In this document: positions 7,932 to 16,093 of the stretch, in pieces
Layout of the letters: every line of letters starts with the position of its first letter
Position numbering within the stretch: the stretch's first letter is position 1
NCBI GenBank assembly: GCA_026709935.1
Contig: JAPOSC010000004.1
Span: forward strand, 204,630 to 268,629
Direction: 5' to 3'
Length of the DNA: 64,000 bases
DNA from: Thiotrichales bacterium
GTDB lineage: Bacteria > Pseudomonadota > Gammaproteobacteria > HK1
Program-made: the position numbers and the translations under genes
The notes under the pieces: model-generated
What the model saw: only the letters and a program-made list of their open reading frames with translations
Databases searched by the model: none
Told to the model about the DNA's origin: nothing

Positions 7932-8624
7932 ATGCGCTGGGAGGAGGCATCGGACCCTGAGGCGTCGGCCGGCACCGGGGATGCCGTCGATGTCGCGTTC
8001 CGGCTCTCCGGCCGGTGGCTGCCCGTGGACCACGCTTTCGCGCTGCGGGACGCGGTGATGCAGGTCCTGCCGTGGCTCGCGGACGCGCCGGAGGCGGGCA
8101 TCCACTCGATTCACGGCGCCGCATCGGGCAACGGCTGGGAACGACCCGGCCGCGGCACCGGAGAGATGTTGTCGCTCTCGCGCCGCACCCGGCTCCGGCT
8201 CCGCGTGCCGGGCGAGTGCGCAGAGGAAGCCGGCGCACTGTGCGGACAGCGTCTCGACATCAACGGGTGCGAGATCGTCATCGGGGCGCATCGACCGCAG
8301 CCGTTGACGCCCGCCGCCACCGTGTTCGCCCGCTACGTGGTGGACGAGGAAGGCGGGGACGAGGAGCGCTTTGTGGAACGCGTCGCATTGGCGCTGGAAG
8401 CGCTCTCGGTGCCGGCGCGCAAGCTCCTCTGCGGGCGTTCGTATCGCATCGAATCCGCGCCCGCCGCGCTTTGCGTCCGCAGCCTGCTGATCGCCGATCT
8501 CGGTCCCGGAGAATCGCTCGTCGTCCAGAGCCGCGGCATCGGACCGGGCCGGCTCCTCGGGTGCGGACTGTTCGTACCGCACAAGGACCTCGGACCGGTG
8601 CGCGGCGCGACCGGGGATGACTGA
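7932..8624 (+). CDS. Cas6-like endoribonuclease, type I-MYXAN Cas6/Cmx6 type, with no CRISPR in view
   Basis: 230 residues, the usual size of the Cmx6 branch. The N-terminus VAFRLSGRWLPVDHAFAL carries the family's first ferredoxin strand and a candidate catalytic His (H34). GIHSIHGAASGNGW and LSRRTRLRLRVP are family-typical. The C-terminal Gly-rich RNA-binding loop GIGPGRLLGCG (residues 202-212) is the strongest Cas6 signature. Cas6 proteins cut pre-crRNA repeats. No array, cas1, cas2, cas3 or Cascade gene is visible within 64 kb. The gene sits between a small ORF and two genes unrelated to cas. It may process a distant array or a non-CRISPR RNA. Confidence 0.72.
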   Translation: MRWEEASDPEASAGTGDAVDVAFRLSGRWLPVDHAFALRDAVMQVLPWLADAPEAGIHSIHGAASGNGWERPGRGTGEMLSLSRRTRLRLRVPGECAEEAGALCGQRLDINGCEIVIGAHRPQPLTPAATVFARYVVDEEGGDEERFVERVALALEALSVPARKLLCGRSYRIESAPAALCVRSLLIADLGPGESLVVQSRGIGPGRLLGCGLFVPHKDLGPVRGATGDD

Positions 8625-8680
8625 GCCGGCGTCGCACGCCGCCCTTCGCGAACTCGGCTGGATTGTGGAGAGACGCTGAG

Positions 8681-9028
8681 ATGTCCGATTCCCGCCCGGT
8701 GGCGGGCGCCGCCCCGCCCACGACCTGCATCGAGGCGGAGCCGTTCGCGCTCCGGGTCACCGACGACAGCATGGAGCCCGAATTCGCGCCGGGGTGCATC
8801 ATCATCGTCGACCCCACCGGGGTGGCGAAGGACGGAGCGTTCGTGCTCGCCGAAATCGACGGCGCGTACCTCTTCCGCCGGCTGGAGCGAACCACCGAAG
8901 GCGACCGGCTCGTCGCCCTCAAGGACGGCTACGCGCCGGTCGCACTCGCCACCGGGCTCGAGCCCGTGCGCGGCGTGGTGGTCCAGCGCGCGGGGGCGCG
9001 CCGCCGGGATCACAAGCGGTACGACTGA
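8681..9028 (+). CDS. LexA/S24-type peptidase domain protein without HTH
   Basis: 115 residues from the ATG at 8681, with GGAG about 9 bases upstream. It is only the C-terminal S24 (LexA/UmuD) fold: TDDSMEPEFAPGCIIIVDP corresponds to the LexA GMSM...GD segment, with nucleophile Ser30. Aligning AYLFRRLE with LexA VTVKRLK puts Arg66 where the catalytic Lys156 sits, so self-cleavage may be lost. No DNA-binding N-terminus is present. It follows the Cas6-like gene by 56 bases in the same direction. A role as sensor or regulator of the operon is inference. Confidence 0.75.
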   Translation: MSDSRPVAGAAPPTTCIEAEPFALRVTDDSMEPEFAPGCIIIVDPTGVAKDGAFVLAEIDGAYLFRRLERTTEGDRLVALKDGYAPVALATGLEPVRGVVVQRAGARRRDHKRYD

Positions 9029-9077
9029 GCGACGGGCCAGCGAGACCCCCTCGATCGCACGAGATCGATACGACACG

Positions 9078-9653
9078 ATGGCGATACGCATCAAGAGCAG
9101 GTGGCATCACTCCGACCGCAACGAATCGCGGTACCGGACGTTCGCGGACAGCGCGGGAGCGCTCGCGTTCATCATCTGGCGGCTGTCCGTCGAGCACGCT
9201 CGGGAGATCCATCGCGAGGGCTTCGACTACGCCTCCGACCACGAGCGCATCCGCGTGATCTCGGAGTACTGCGCCTTCGCGGTCCAGCTCGTGGACCGGC
9301 TCGCGCACCGGCGCGTCGACGACGAGGGGCGCGCCGCGCTCATCGTCGCGCTCGGGCGGCGCCTCGCCGACCAGATGCAGGACAACCTGCTCGACATCGC
9401 CGGCCCGGGCGAGTACCGGGCGCCGTTCGTGGAGATGCTCAACGAGCGCCTCGACGACTACGCGCGGTTCGACTTCGACGACAACGCGCCGGGGTTCGAA
9501 GCACTGCGCTACCTCGGCGACCGCATCATGCGCTCCATGGGCGTCAGCCAGACCAACCGCTGGGTCATGGACCACGTGATGGAGATCTCGGCCCCGGAAC
9601 TGTTCGAGAAGATCGCGAAGAGCGTGGACGGCCTTCTCGCAACCGCCGCGTGA
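9078..9653 (+). CDS. Conserved-looking protein of unknown function, last gene of the Cas6-like operon
   Basis: 191 residues, soluble and mostly helical by composition. Notable segments are MAIRIKSRWHHSDRNESRYR, then FADSAGALAFIIWRLSVEHA and MRSMGVSQTNRWVMDHVMEI. No catalytic or nucleotide-binding motif is visible and I do not recognise the family. It starts 49 bases after the S24-like gene, in the same direction and with similar codon use, so co-transcription is likely. After it, 265 bases (9654-9918) show no gene before the convergent permease. Confidence 0.75.
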   Translation: MAIRIKSRWHHSDRNESRYRTFADSAGALAFIIWRLSVEHAREIHREGFDYASDHERIRVISEYCAFAVQLVDRLAHRRVDDEGRAALIVALGRRLADQMQDNLLDIAGPGEYRAPFVEMLNERLDDYARFDFDDNAPGFEALRYLGDRIMRSMGVSQTNRWVMDHVMEISAPELFEKIAKSVDGLLATAA

Positions 9654-9918
9654 ACGGGCCGGAGCGATCATCGTTTCGTTGCCGGGGGGACGAACGTGTC
9701 GGAGCCGACAGCGATTCGACCCTCGCTCGGGACCATCCACACCGGGACTGGTCATCCCTGACGCATTGGAAAGCCGATCAGAGCTGATCCGACCTGCTGT
9801 CAAGAGGGCTGAATCGCGGGATTCCGGTCTGTCCCTCCTCACCTTCTCTACGCGCCCTCGCCCACCCCATCGCCCAAGAACGGGGGATGACACAGCGGAT
9901 GATCCCGCCGCGAGCGGC

Positions 9919-10986
9919 TCAGGCGGCGCCGTCGCCTCGGGAACGGAAGCGGGCGAACACCAGCGGCGCCCCCACCACGATAAGTGCGATGCGGATGACG
10001 TGATGGGTGGCGACGAATGCGGTCTCGATGCCGAGCGAAAGGGCGATCAGGCTCATCTCGGCCAGGCCGCCTGGCGCGTAGGCAAGCACGATGGAGCGCC
10101 AGTCGATCCCGGTGGCGGGGGCGAGCACGAGCGCGAACGCCACGGTGGCGGCGAGCATCACGACCGTGGACACCAGCGCAATGACCATGAGACCGAGCAC
10201 CCGGCGCACCGACACGCCGGTGAAGCGGGCGCCGATGGCCGAGCCCACCACCACCTGCGCCACCGCGACTACCTCCCAGGGCGGGGCCGAAGCGCTCAGC
10301 CCGGTGGCGTGCACGACGGCGCTGGCCAGCAGAGGCCCCGAAAGGCGGTACGCGGGAAGCCGGAGGAGACGACCGACCGCCACCCCCACCACTGCGCACG
10401 CGCTGAGCACCACGAGGTCGACGAGCCCGATCGCCACGATCGACGGCCCGATCGCGGACGGTGTCGCGGTCACCCCGGTCATGAGCTGGTACCAGAGCGG
10501 AATGGTCAGGACCACCAACAGGATCCGCGAGGAGTGAATGAGCGCGATGGTGCGATCGTCGGCCCCCATCGCGGCGCCGGTGATCACCATTTCGCTCAGT
10601 CCGCCCGGAGTGGCCGAGAAATACGCAGTCGGGGCATCGAGACCCACGATTCGGTGGAAGTAGAAGAAGAGGACGGCGACGATGAGGCCGAGATACAGCA
10701 CCAGGCACGCGATAGTAAGCGGCCACTCACCCGCCTTGTCGAGGACCTCGGGGGTGAAGCTCGCACCCAGCAGCACGCCGATGATCGCGATCATCACCGA
10801 GCGCATCGACGCGGGCACGTGCAGATTCGCCCCGCCCAGCGACGCGACGGTCGTCGCAACCATCGCCCCGATCATCCACGCCAGCGGCAGGTTCATCCAC
10901 GTGAAAAGCGCCCCGCCGACGGCGCCGATGGCGAGAGTGCGGCCGAGCCGTGGCACAAGCCGCACTGGTCCCGAAGCATCAGACAT
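9919..10986 (-). CDS. AbrB-family membrane transporter
   Basis: 355 residues, highly hydrophobic with about 9-11 membrane spans and an internal duplication. Both halves contain an LPLAWMIGAMVATT- or LSGPLLASAVVHATG-like segment and the conserved TPGGLSEM / APGGLAEM motif. This is the PF05145 (AbrB/ammonia monooxygenase-named) family of putative transporters, often next to acid catabolism genes. The substrate is unknown. It starts at the ATG at 10986. The 289 bases up to the divergent DUF2147 gene hold no other gene I can see. Confidence 0.85.
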   Translation of the reverse strand: MSDASGPVRLVPRLGRTLAIGAVGGALFTWMNLPLAWMIGAMVATTVASLGGANLHVPASMRSVMIAIIGVLLGASFTPEVLDKAGEWPLTIACLVLYLGLIVAVLFFYFHRIVGLDAPTAYFSATPGGLSEMVITGAAMGADDRTIALIHSSRILLVVLTIPLWYQLMTGVTATPSAIGPSIVAIGLVDLVVLSACAVVGVAVGRLLRLPAYRLSGPLLASAVVHATGLSASAPPWEVVAVAQVVVGSAIGARFTGVSVRRVLGLMVIALVSTVVMLAATVAFALVLAPATGIDWRSIVLAYAPGGLAEMSLIALSLGIETAFVATHHVIRIALIVVGAPLVFARFRSRGDGAA

Positions 10987-11275
10987 GCGAAATCAGAACA
11001 ACCTGATCCGAGTCCATCCAGGAATTCCGGCTGGCGCTCCGAGAGGCCTTCACGCGGCCCGATTCCGACGGGGTTTCGACCTGCATGGCGTCCATTGCGG
11101 GCAATTTCGAGAACATGTTCCGTGGCGGGAATTGCTGGAGCCTGTCGTGTGCACTGTCCCCGGGGAGTCGTTCGTTCCGGTGGGTTGGACTATGCTACCC
11201 GCAGCTTTCGCACCAGATGGAAGCAATGCGCGAAACGGTGCTTCGGGTTCACAATGACGACGAGGAGACGCTGTC

Positions 11276-11707
11276 ATGGCGAGACCCTTCCTTGCAATCC
11301 TGGCCCTGATTACGTTGCCGTTGCTCGCATTCGCGGCTCGGGCGGAGACCCCTGTCGGGCTCTGGGAAGCCGGAGAGAGTCACATCGAGATCTATCACTG
11401 CGGCGCCCTGCTGTGCGGCCGCATCGCGGCCCTCGACGAGCCCCTCGACGAGGACGGAAAGCCGAAGGTCGACGAAAACAATCCCGATCCCGCCCTCGCA
11501 ACACGCCCGATTCTGGGCATGGATCTCATTGCCGACTTTTCCCGCAAGAGCGACCGGCGGTGGGTCAACGGCAGGATCTACGACCCGCGGGACGGCAAGG
11601 CCTACAAGTGCAAGATGACCCTTCAGAAGGACGGGACCTTGAAGGTTCGCGGCTACATCGGGGTCTCGCTGCTCGGGAAGACCGTGGTCTGGACCCGAGT
11701 CGAGTAA
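11276..11707 (+). CDS. Secreted DUF2147 domain protein
   Basis: 143 residues. The signal peptide MARPFLAILALITLPLLAF ends near ARAETP. The mature domain begins PVGLWEAGESHIEIYHCGAL and contains LCGRIAAL, DPRDGKAYKC, and the end LRVRGYIG-like segment LKVRGYIGVSLLGKTVVW, typical of DUF2147 periplasmic beta-barrel or lipocalin-like proteins. Two Cys residues (HCGALLC) may pair. GAGGAG lies about 12 bases before the ATG. Function unknown; members are found in metabolic and symbiosis contexts. Confidence 0.88.
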   Translation: MARPFLAILALITLPLLAFAARAETPVGLWEAGESHIEIYHCGALLCGRIAALDEPLDEDGKPKVDENNPDPALATRPILGMDLIADFSRKSDRRWVNGRIYDPRDGKAYKCKMTLQKDGTLKVRGYIGVSLLGKTVVWTRVE

Positions 11708-11751
11708 GTGTCGCCCTGCGCCTCCGGCGACTCATTCTCCAGGCGGAGCAG

Positions 11752-12678
11752 ATGAGCGGGCGCGAGCCTCCCGGTGACGCGCGACCCGCCCCGGACGCGC
11801 TCAAGGGGATCGGCTTCATGGTGCTCGCGTGCGTGTTCTTCGGCGCGATGCACGTCGGAGTGCGTCACGTCACGCAGTCCATCCACCCCTTCGAGGCGGC
11901 GTTCTTTCGCAATCTCTTCGGGCTCCTGGTGCTCACGCCGATCTTCATCACCCACGGCTGGCGCCCGCTCCGCACCCGGCGCTTCGGCCTGCACTGTGCG
12001 CGTGCGGCGCTCAACGTGGTCGCGATGCTCCTGTTCTTCTACGCGCTCAGCATCACCCCGGTGGTGCTGGTGACGGCGCTCGCGTTCACCGCGCCCCTGT
12101 TCACCTCGGTACTCGCGATCCTGCTCCTCGGGGAGCGGATCCGCGCGCGCCGGATCACGGCGATCGTGATCGGTTTCGCCGGCACCCTGCTCATCATCCG
12201 TCCCGGCATCCAACCGGTCGAACTCGGACCCGCGCTCGTACTGATATCCGCCGCGGTGTGGGGCTATGTCGTCGTTCTCATCAAGTCGCTGTCACGCACG
12301 GACTCCGCGGTCACCATCACCGCCTACATGGTGCTGCTGATGACTCCGATGACCCTGGTCTGCGCGCTCTTCGTGTGGACGTGGCCGAACGGCGAGGAGC
12401 TCGCGGTGCTGGCCGGCATCGGCATTGCCGGCACTCTCGCCCAGATGTGCATGACGCAGTCGCTGCGGCTCGCGGACACGATGGTGGTGCTCCCGTTCGA
12501 TTTCACCAAGCTCGTCTGGGGCGCATTCTTCGCATGGCTGCTGTTCGGCGAGCTGATGGACACCTGGACGCTGGTGGGAGCGCTCGTGATCTTCTCGGGC
12601 GGCCTCTATGTGGCATACCGCGAGCGGCAACTGGCGCAACGCGGGCGGGACCCGCGAATCACGGAAACCGGCCGGTAG
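11752..12678 (+). CDS. EamA/DMT family transporter
   Basis: 308 residues from the ATG at 11752, preceded by GCGGAGCAG. Ten membrane segments form two EamA repeats. The first repeat begins GIGFMVLACVFFGAMHVGVR and the second VLISAAVWGYVVVLIKSLSR. LLLGERIRARR is the signature at the end of the first half, and AWLLFGELMDTWTLVGA that at the end of the second. Such drug/metabolite transporters usually export metabolites or amino acids, and the substrate cannot be told. It begins 44 bases after the DUF2147 stop, so the two may share a transcript. Confidence 0.9.
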   Translation: MSGREPPGDARPAPDALKGIGFMVLACVFFGAMHVGVRHVTQSIHPFEAAFFRNLFGLLVLTPIFITHGWRPLRTRRFGLHCARAALNVVAMLLFFYALSITPVVLVTALAFTAPLFTSVLAILLLGERIRARRITAIVIGFAGTLLIIRPGIQPVELGPALVLISAAVWGYVVVLIKSLSRTDSAVTITAYMVLLMTPMTLVCALFVWTWPNGEELAVLAGIGIAGTLAQMCMTQSLRLADTMVVLPFDFTKLVWGAFFAWLLFGELMDTWTLVGALVIFSGGLYVAYRERQLAQRGRDPRITETGR

Positions 12679-12747
12679 TACGTCCTCATGACTTTCTGGG
12701 GAGGGAGCATCCGGTCGGAGGCCCGGTCAGGGCCGAGCGAGCAGACC

Positions 12748-12891
12748 AACCGAGCGGAATCCATGGATCCGGATTCCGTATTGAACCGAACGGAATCCAT
12801 GGATCCGGATTCCGTATTGAACCGAACGGAATCCGTGAACCCGGATTCCGCATTGAACCGAGCGGAATCCATGAAACTGGATTCCGTATCA
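12748..12891. repeat. Four tandem copies of a 36-bp palindromic unit
   Basis: Units begin at 12748, 12784, 12820 and 12856, each near AACCGAACGGAATCC...GGATTCCGTATTG. The first three are nearly identical and the fourth has diverged. Each contains the inverted repeat CGGAATCC-8 nt-GGATTCCG. Because 36 is a multiple of 3, all six frames repeat a 12-residue motif, but no credible start, stop or neighbour supports translation. It lies between the EamA gene and the flavoprotein gene. Confidence 0.92.
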
Positions 12892-12949
12892 AGCACTCCA
12901 CCGGCATGATCCGGCTTGGCGGGGCGACCCCGAACGGAGAGAGCATGGA

Positions 12950-14488
12950 ATGAAGGATCTCGAGGTCGACGTAATTGTGGTCGGAGCCGGCAACGCGGCG
13001 ATGTGCGCCGCGCTGGCGGCACGCGAGCGGGGAGCGAACGTGCTGATCCTGGAAGCGGCACCCGAAGCCGAGAGCGGAGGGAACAGCCGCTACACGGCCG
13101 GCGCGATGCGGGTGGTGTTCACCGGCGCCGAAGATCTCGTCAAGGTGATGGACCTCTCGGCGCCGGAGATCGAGAACACCGATTTCGGACAGTACACACG
13201 CGAGCAGTACTACGACGACATGGCGCGCGTGACCGGTTTTCGCTGCGATCCGGACCTGGTCGAAATGCTTGTTGAGAACAGCCTCGACACCATGGTGTGG
13301 ATGCGCGGCAAGGGGGTGCGCTTCCAGCCTTCGTACGGTCGTCAGGCATTCCGGGTGGAGGGGCGCTTCCGGTTCTGGGGCGGTCTTGCGGTCGAGGCCT
13401 GGGGGGGCGGTCCCGGTCTCGTGGCGAATCTTGCGAAGGCTTGCGAGCGCGAAGGCATCGCGATCCGGTACGAGTCGCGCGCGGTGTCGCTCATCGAGGA
13501 GGGTGGCGCGGTACGGGGGGTGACCGTGCGGGGAACGGACGGCACATTCGAGATACGCAGCCGGGCGGTGGTGCTCGCCTGCGGCGGCTTCGAGTCGAAC
13601 GCGCAGTGGCGCACCCGCTACCTCGGTCCGGGCTGGGATCTCGCAAGGGTCCGGGGCACGCGGTTCAATACGGGCGACGGAATCCGGATGGCGCTCGAAA
13701 TCGGCGCGATGTCGTACGGGAACTGGTCGGGATGCCACTCCGTGGCGTGGGATCGGAACGCTCCCGCGTTCGGTGATCTGTCGGTCGGCGACAACTTCCA
13801 GAAGCACAGCTACCCGTTCGGCATCATGGTGAATGCCCGCGGGGAGCGGTTCGTCGACGAGGGGGCGGATCTCCGCAACTACACCTATGCGAAGTACGGC
13901 CGGGTGGTGCTGGAGCAGCCGGGACAGTTCGCGTGGCAGGTGTTCGACGCGAAAGTGACCCACCTGCTGCGCGACGAATACCGGATCCGGGAGATGACCA
14001 AGGTCACCGCGGACTCCCTGGAGGCGCTGGCCGGAAAGCTCGAAGGCGTCGATCCGGCGGGCTTCCTCCGCACCGTGCGGGCCTACAACCAGGCGGTGCG
14101 CACCGAGGTCGCGTTCAATCCGACAACAAAGGATGGGCGCGGCACCGACGGGCTCGAGGTGCCGAAATCGAACTGGGCTCAGGCGCTCGACACGCCGCCG
14201 TTCGAGGCCTATGCCGTGACCTGCGGCATCACGTTCACGTTCGGGGGGTTGCGGGTCGATACCCGGGGACGGGTTCTCGACATCACCGAGCGCCCCATCC
14301 CGGGGCTGTACGGCGCCGGCGAACTGGCCGGCGGACTGTTCTACTTCAACTATCCCGGCGGGACAGGGTTGATGTCGGGCGCGGTATTCGGGCGCATGGC
14401 GGGGGCGTCCGCCGGAGCCCGGGCCACCGGAGACCACAACTCGGACTCGCTCGAACCGGGAGTCGGTAGACGCGCGCGGACATCGTGA
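12950..14488 (+). CDS. TcuA-like FAD-dependent tricarballylate dehydrogenase
   Basis: 512 residues. The Rossmann FAD site is VDVIVVGAGNAAMCAALAAR (residues 6-25), with ESGGNSRYTAGAMR just after. The capping and active-site region of the fumarate reductase/TcuA family is present, with ERFVDEGADLRNYTYAKYGR and FTFGGLRVDTRGRVLD. The end, GLYGAGELAGGLFYFNYPGG, is the FAD-binding C-terminal segment. TcuA oxidises tricarballylate to cis-aconitate; a different tricarboxylic or dicarboxylic substrate is possible here. TcuB is absent. A GGAGAG site precedes the ATG, and the stop overlaps the MATE gene start. Confidence 0.85.
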   Translation: MKDLEVDVIVVGAGNAAMCAALAARERGANVLILEAAPEAESGGNSRYTAGAMRVVFTGAEDLVKVMDLSAPEIENTDFGQYTREQYYDDMARVTGFRCDPDLVEMLVENSLDTMVWMRGKGVRFQPSYGRQAFRVEGRFRFWGGLAVEAWGGGPGLVANLAKACEREGIAIRYESRAVSLIEEGGAVRGVTVRGTDGTFEIRSRAVVLACGGFESNAQWRTRYLGPGWDLARVRGTRFNTGDGIRMALEIGAMSYGNWSGCHSVAWDRNAPAFGDLSVGDNFQKHSYPFGIMVNARGERFVDEGADLRNYTYAKYGRVVLEQPGQFAWQVFDAKVTHLLRDEYRIREMTKVTADSLEALAGKLEGVDPAGFLRTVRAYNQAVRTEVAFNPTTKDGRGTDGLEVPKSNWAQALDTPPFEAYAVTCGITFTFGGLRVDTRGRVLDITERPIPGLYGAGELAGGLFYFNYPGGTGLMSGAVFGRMAGASAGARATGDHNSDSLEPGVGRRARTS

Positions 14489-15849
14489 CCCGCGACCGAC
14501 CCGCGCCCCGCGCGCACACGCTGCGCACGCACCTGCGTGAAACCACGCGCCTCGCGGTTCCGGTCATGCTCGCCCGGCTGGGCGTGCTGACGATCGTCAC
14601 CATGGACACCGCGATGAGCGGTCATGCGTCCGGAGACGACCTCGCGTGGTACTCGGTGGCCATCGCGCCCCAGATCCCGCTGCTGCTGGTGGGGATCGGG
14701 CTGTTGATGGGCACCATCGTGATGACCGCGCAGGCGGTCGGAGCCGGTCGCACCGAACGGTGCGGCGCGATCTGGCGCACCGCCCTCGTGCACGCAGCCG
14801 TGGCCGGCGCGGTGATGGGCCTTGCATGCGGGTTCGGAGAGGCATTCCTGCTCACCACCGGGCAGCCGGAGGACATCGCGGCCGGCGGCGGGCGCGTGCT
14901 GACGGCGCTCGGCTTCGGTCTTCCGGCGATGCTGCTGTACGTGGCGACCAGCTTCTTTCTCGAAGGCATCGGCCGTCCGGTGCCGGGGATGGTGATCATC
15001 ATCGCGGCGAATGTCCTCAATGTGGTTCTGAACTGGTTCCTGATCTTCGGTCACGGCGGCCTGCCGGCCCTGGGGGCGGAGGGCGCCGCCATCGCGACGA
15101 GCATTGTGCGCTGGTGCATGTTCGCCGCCGCCGCCCTGTACGTGCTGCGCTTCGTCAACCGGCGCCGCTTCGGCATCGGCGCCGCGGCCGATCCGGTCGA
15201 GCGTCTCGGTCCGCGGCTGCGTCGGATCGGACTGCCGATGGGGATCGCGCACGGACTGGAAGCGAGCGCCTTCGCAGCGATGACCCTGATCGCGGGCTCG
15301 CTCGGCGCCGTGGCGGTTGGCGGCTACTCCATCCCGATGAACCTGCTCGCGCTCGCGTTCATGGGCGCCATCGGGCTCTCCACTTCGGCCAGCGTGCGGG
15401 TGGGAAACGCGGTGGGCCGGGGGGATTCGGCCGGGGTGCGGTGGGCCGGATGGGTCGCGGTCGGGGTGGCGGTGGTGTATCTGGCCCTGATCGCGATGGT
15501 GTTCGGCCTCGTGCCGGAACCGCTTGCCGGGCTTTACACGACCGATGCGATGGTGATCGCGATCGCGGGACCGACCATTGTCGTCGCCGCGGTGGCGGCA
15601 ATCCCGGACGGGGTGCAGGGGGTGCTCATGGGCGCCCTGCGCGGCGCATCGGATGTCTGGCCCGCGACCTTCCTCTACGTCTTCTCGTTCTGGGTAGTCA
15701 TGGTCCCCCTCGGCTACTGGCTCGCGGTCCCGCGGGGGCTGGGCGCGCCCGGGCTGATGACGGGGGTCGTGGTCGGTGCGACGGTCGCCGCCCTGCTTCT
15801 CGGCTGGCGCTTCCGGGTGGTGTCGGCCCGCTCGGTCCGACAGGCATGA
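14485..15849 (+). CDS. MATE family efflux transporter (NorM-like)
   Basis: 454 residues from the GTG at 14485, which overlaps the TcuA-like stop (GTGA). About 12 membrane spans form two MATE bundles. Family segments include LAVPVMLARLGVLTIVTMDT at the start, MLLYVATSFFLEGIGRPVPG, and GLSTSASVRVGNAVGRGD and IPDGVQGVLMGALRGASDVW in the second half. MATE proteins export cationic drugs or metabolites using Na+ or H+ gradients. Translational coupling to the flavoprotein hints that it exports a pathway intermediate or toxic substrate, which is inference. Confidence 0.9.
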   Translation: MTRDRPAPRAHTLRTHLRETTRLAVPVMLARLGVLTIVTMDTAMSGHASGDDLAWYSVAIAPQIPLLLVGIGLLMGTIVMTAQAVGAGRTERCGAIWRTALVHAAVAGAVMGLACGFGEAFLLTTGQPEDIAAGGGRVLTALGFGLPAMLLYVATSFFLEGIGRPVPGMVIIIAANVLNVVLNWFLIFGHGGLPALGAEGAAIATSIVRWCMFAAAALYVLRFVNRRRFGIGAAADPVERLGPRLRRIGLPMGIAHGLEASAFAAMTLIAGSLGAVAVGGYSIPMNLLALAFMGAIGLSTSASVRVGNAVGRGDSAGVRWAGWVAVGVAVVYLALIAMVFGLVPEPLAGLYTTDAMVIAIAGPTIVVAAVAAIPDGVQGVLMGALRGASDVWPATFLYVFSFWVVMVPLGYWLAVPRGLGAPGLMTGVVVGATVAALLLGWRFRVVSARSVRQA

Positions 15850-16093
15850 GTACGGCGGCCACCATGCGGCGCGGAAATGGACATTTCCCGCAGTGGGCCA
15901 AGGTCTCGTCACAGGTAGGACTCGGGCTCGCGCGATGTAGGCGGGCCCCTACAAGATGCATCGCGCAATTTCCGAGCCCGAAGTGACACGAAGCATCGGT
16001 CAGGCAATAATCGCGCCGGACTCGACCGGCTCGCCAGTCCGAAAATTTCGGGCTGGGCCCCCTCCTCCGAACGATTCAGACAATGGCCCGGCC
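15850..16093. other. Intergenic region with two hairpins, one long
   Basis: The first hairpin is GCGGAAAT-GGAC-ATTTCCCGC with a one-base bulge (15871-15891). The second spans 15922-15981. TCGGGCTCG pairs with CGAGCCCGA, CGCGAT with ATCGCG and GTAGG with CCTAC, in nested order with internal loops. Neither has a T-run. They may end the flavoprotein-MATE transcript or protect an RNA end. Confidence 0.6.

Noticed and set aside
7932..9653. CRISPR array near the Cas6-like gene
   Set aside because: No run of regularly spaced identical repeats is present there or elsewhere. The only regular repeats are the 36-bp palindromic units at 12748-12891, which have no spacers.
9679..12678. 999-residue open frame spanning the permease, DUF2147 and EamA region
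   Set aside because: It is a stop-free shadow in high-GC DNA. Only its end (from 11752) is a real gene, and the rest is antisense to the AbrB-family permease.
12686..14437. Minus-strand frame with 12-residue repeats over the 36-bp units
   Set aside because: It is antisense to the TcuA-like gene, and the repeats arise only because 36 is divisible by 3.
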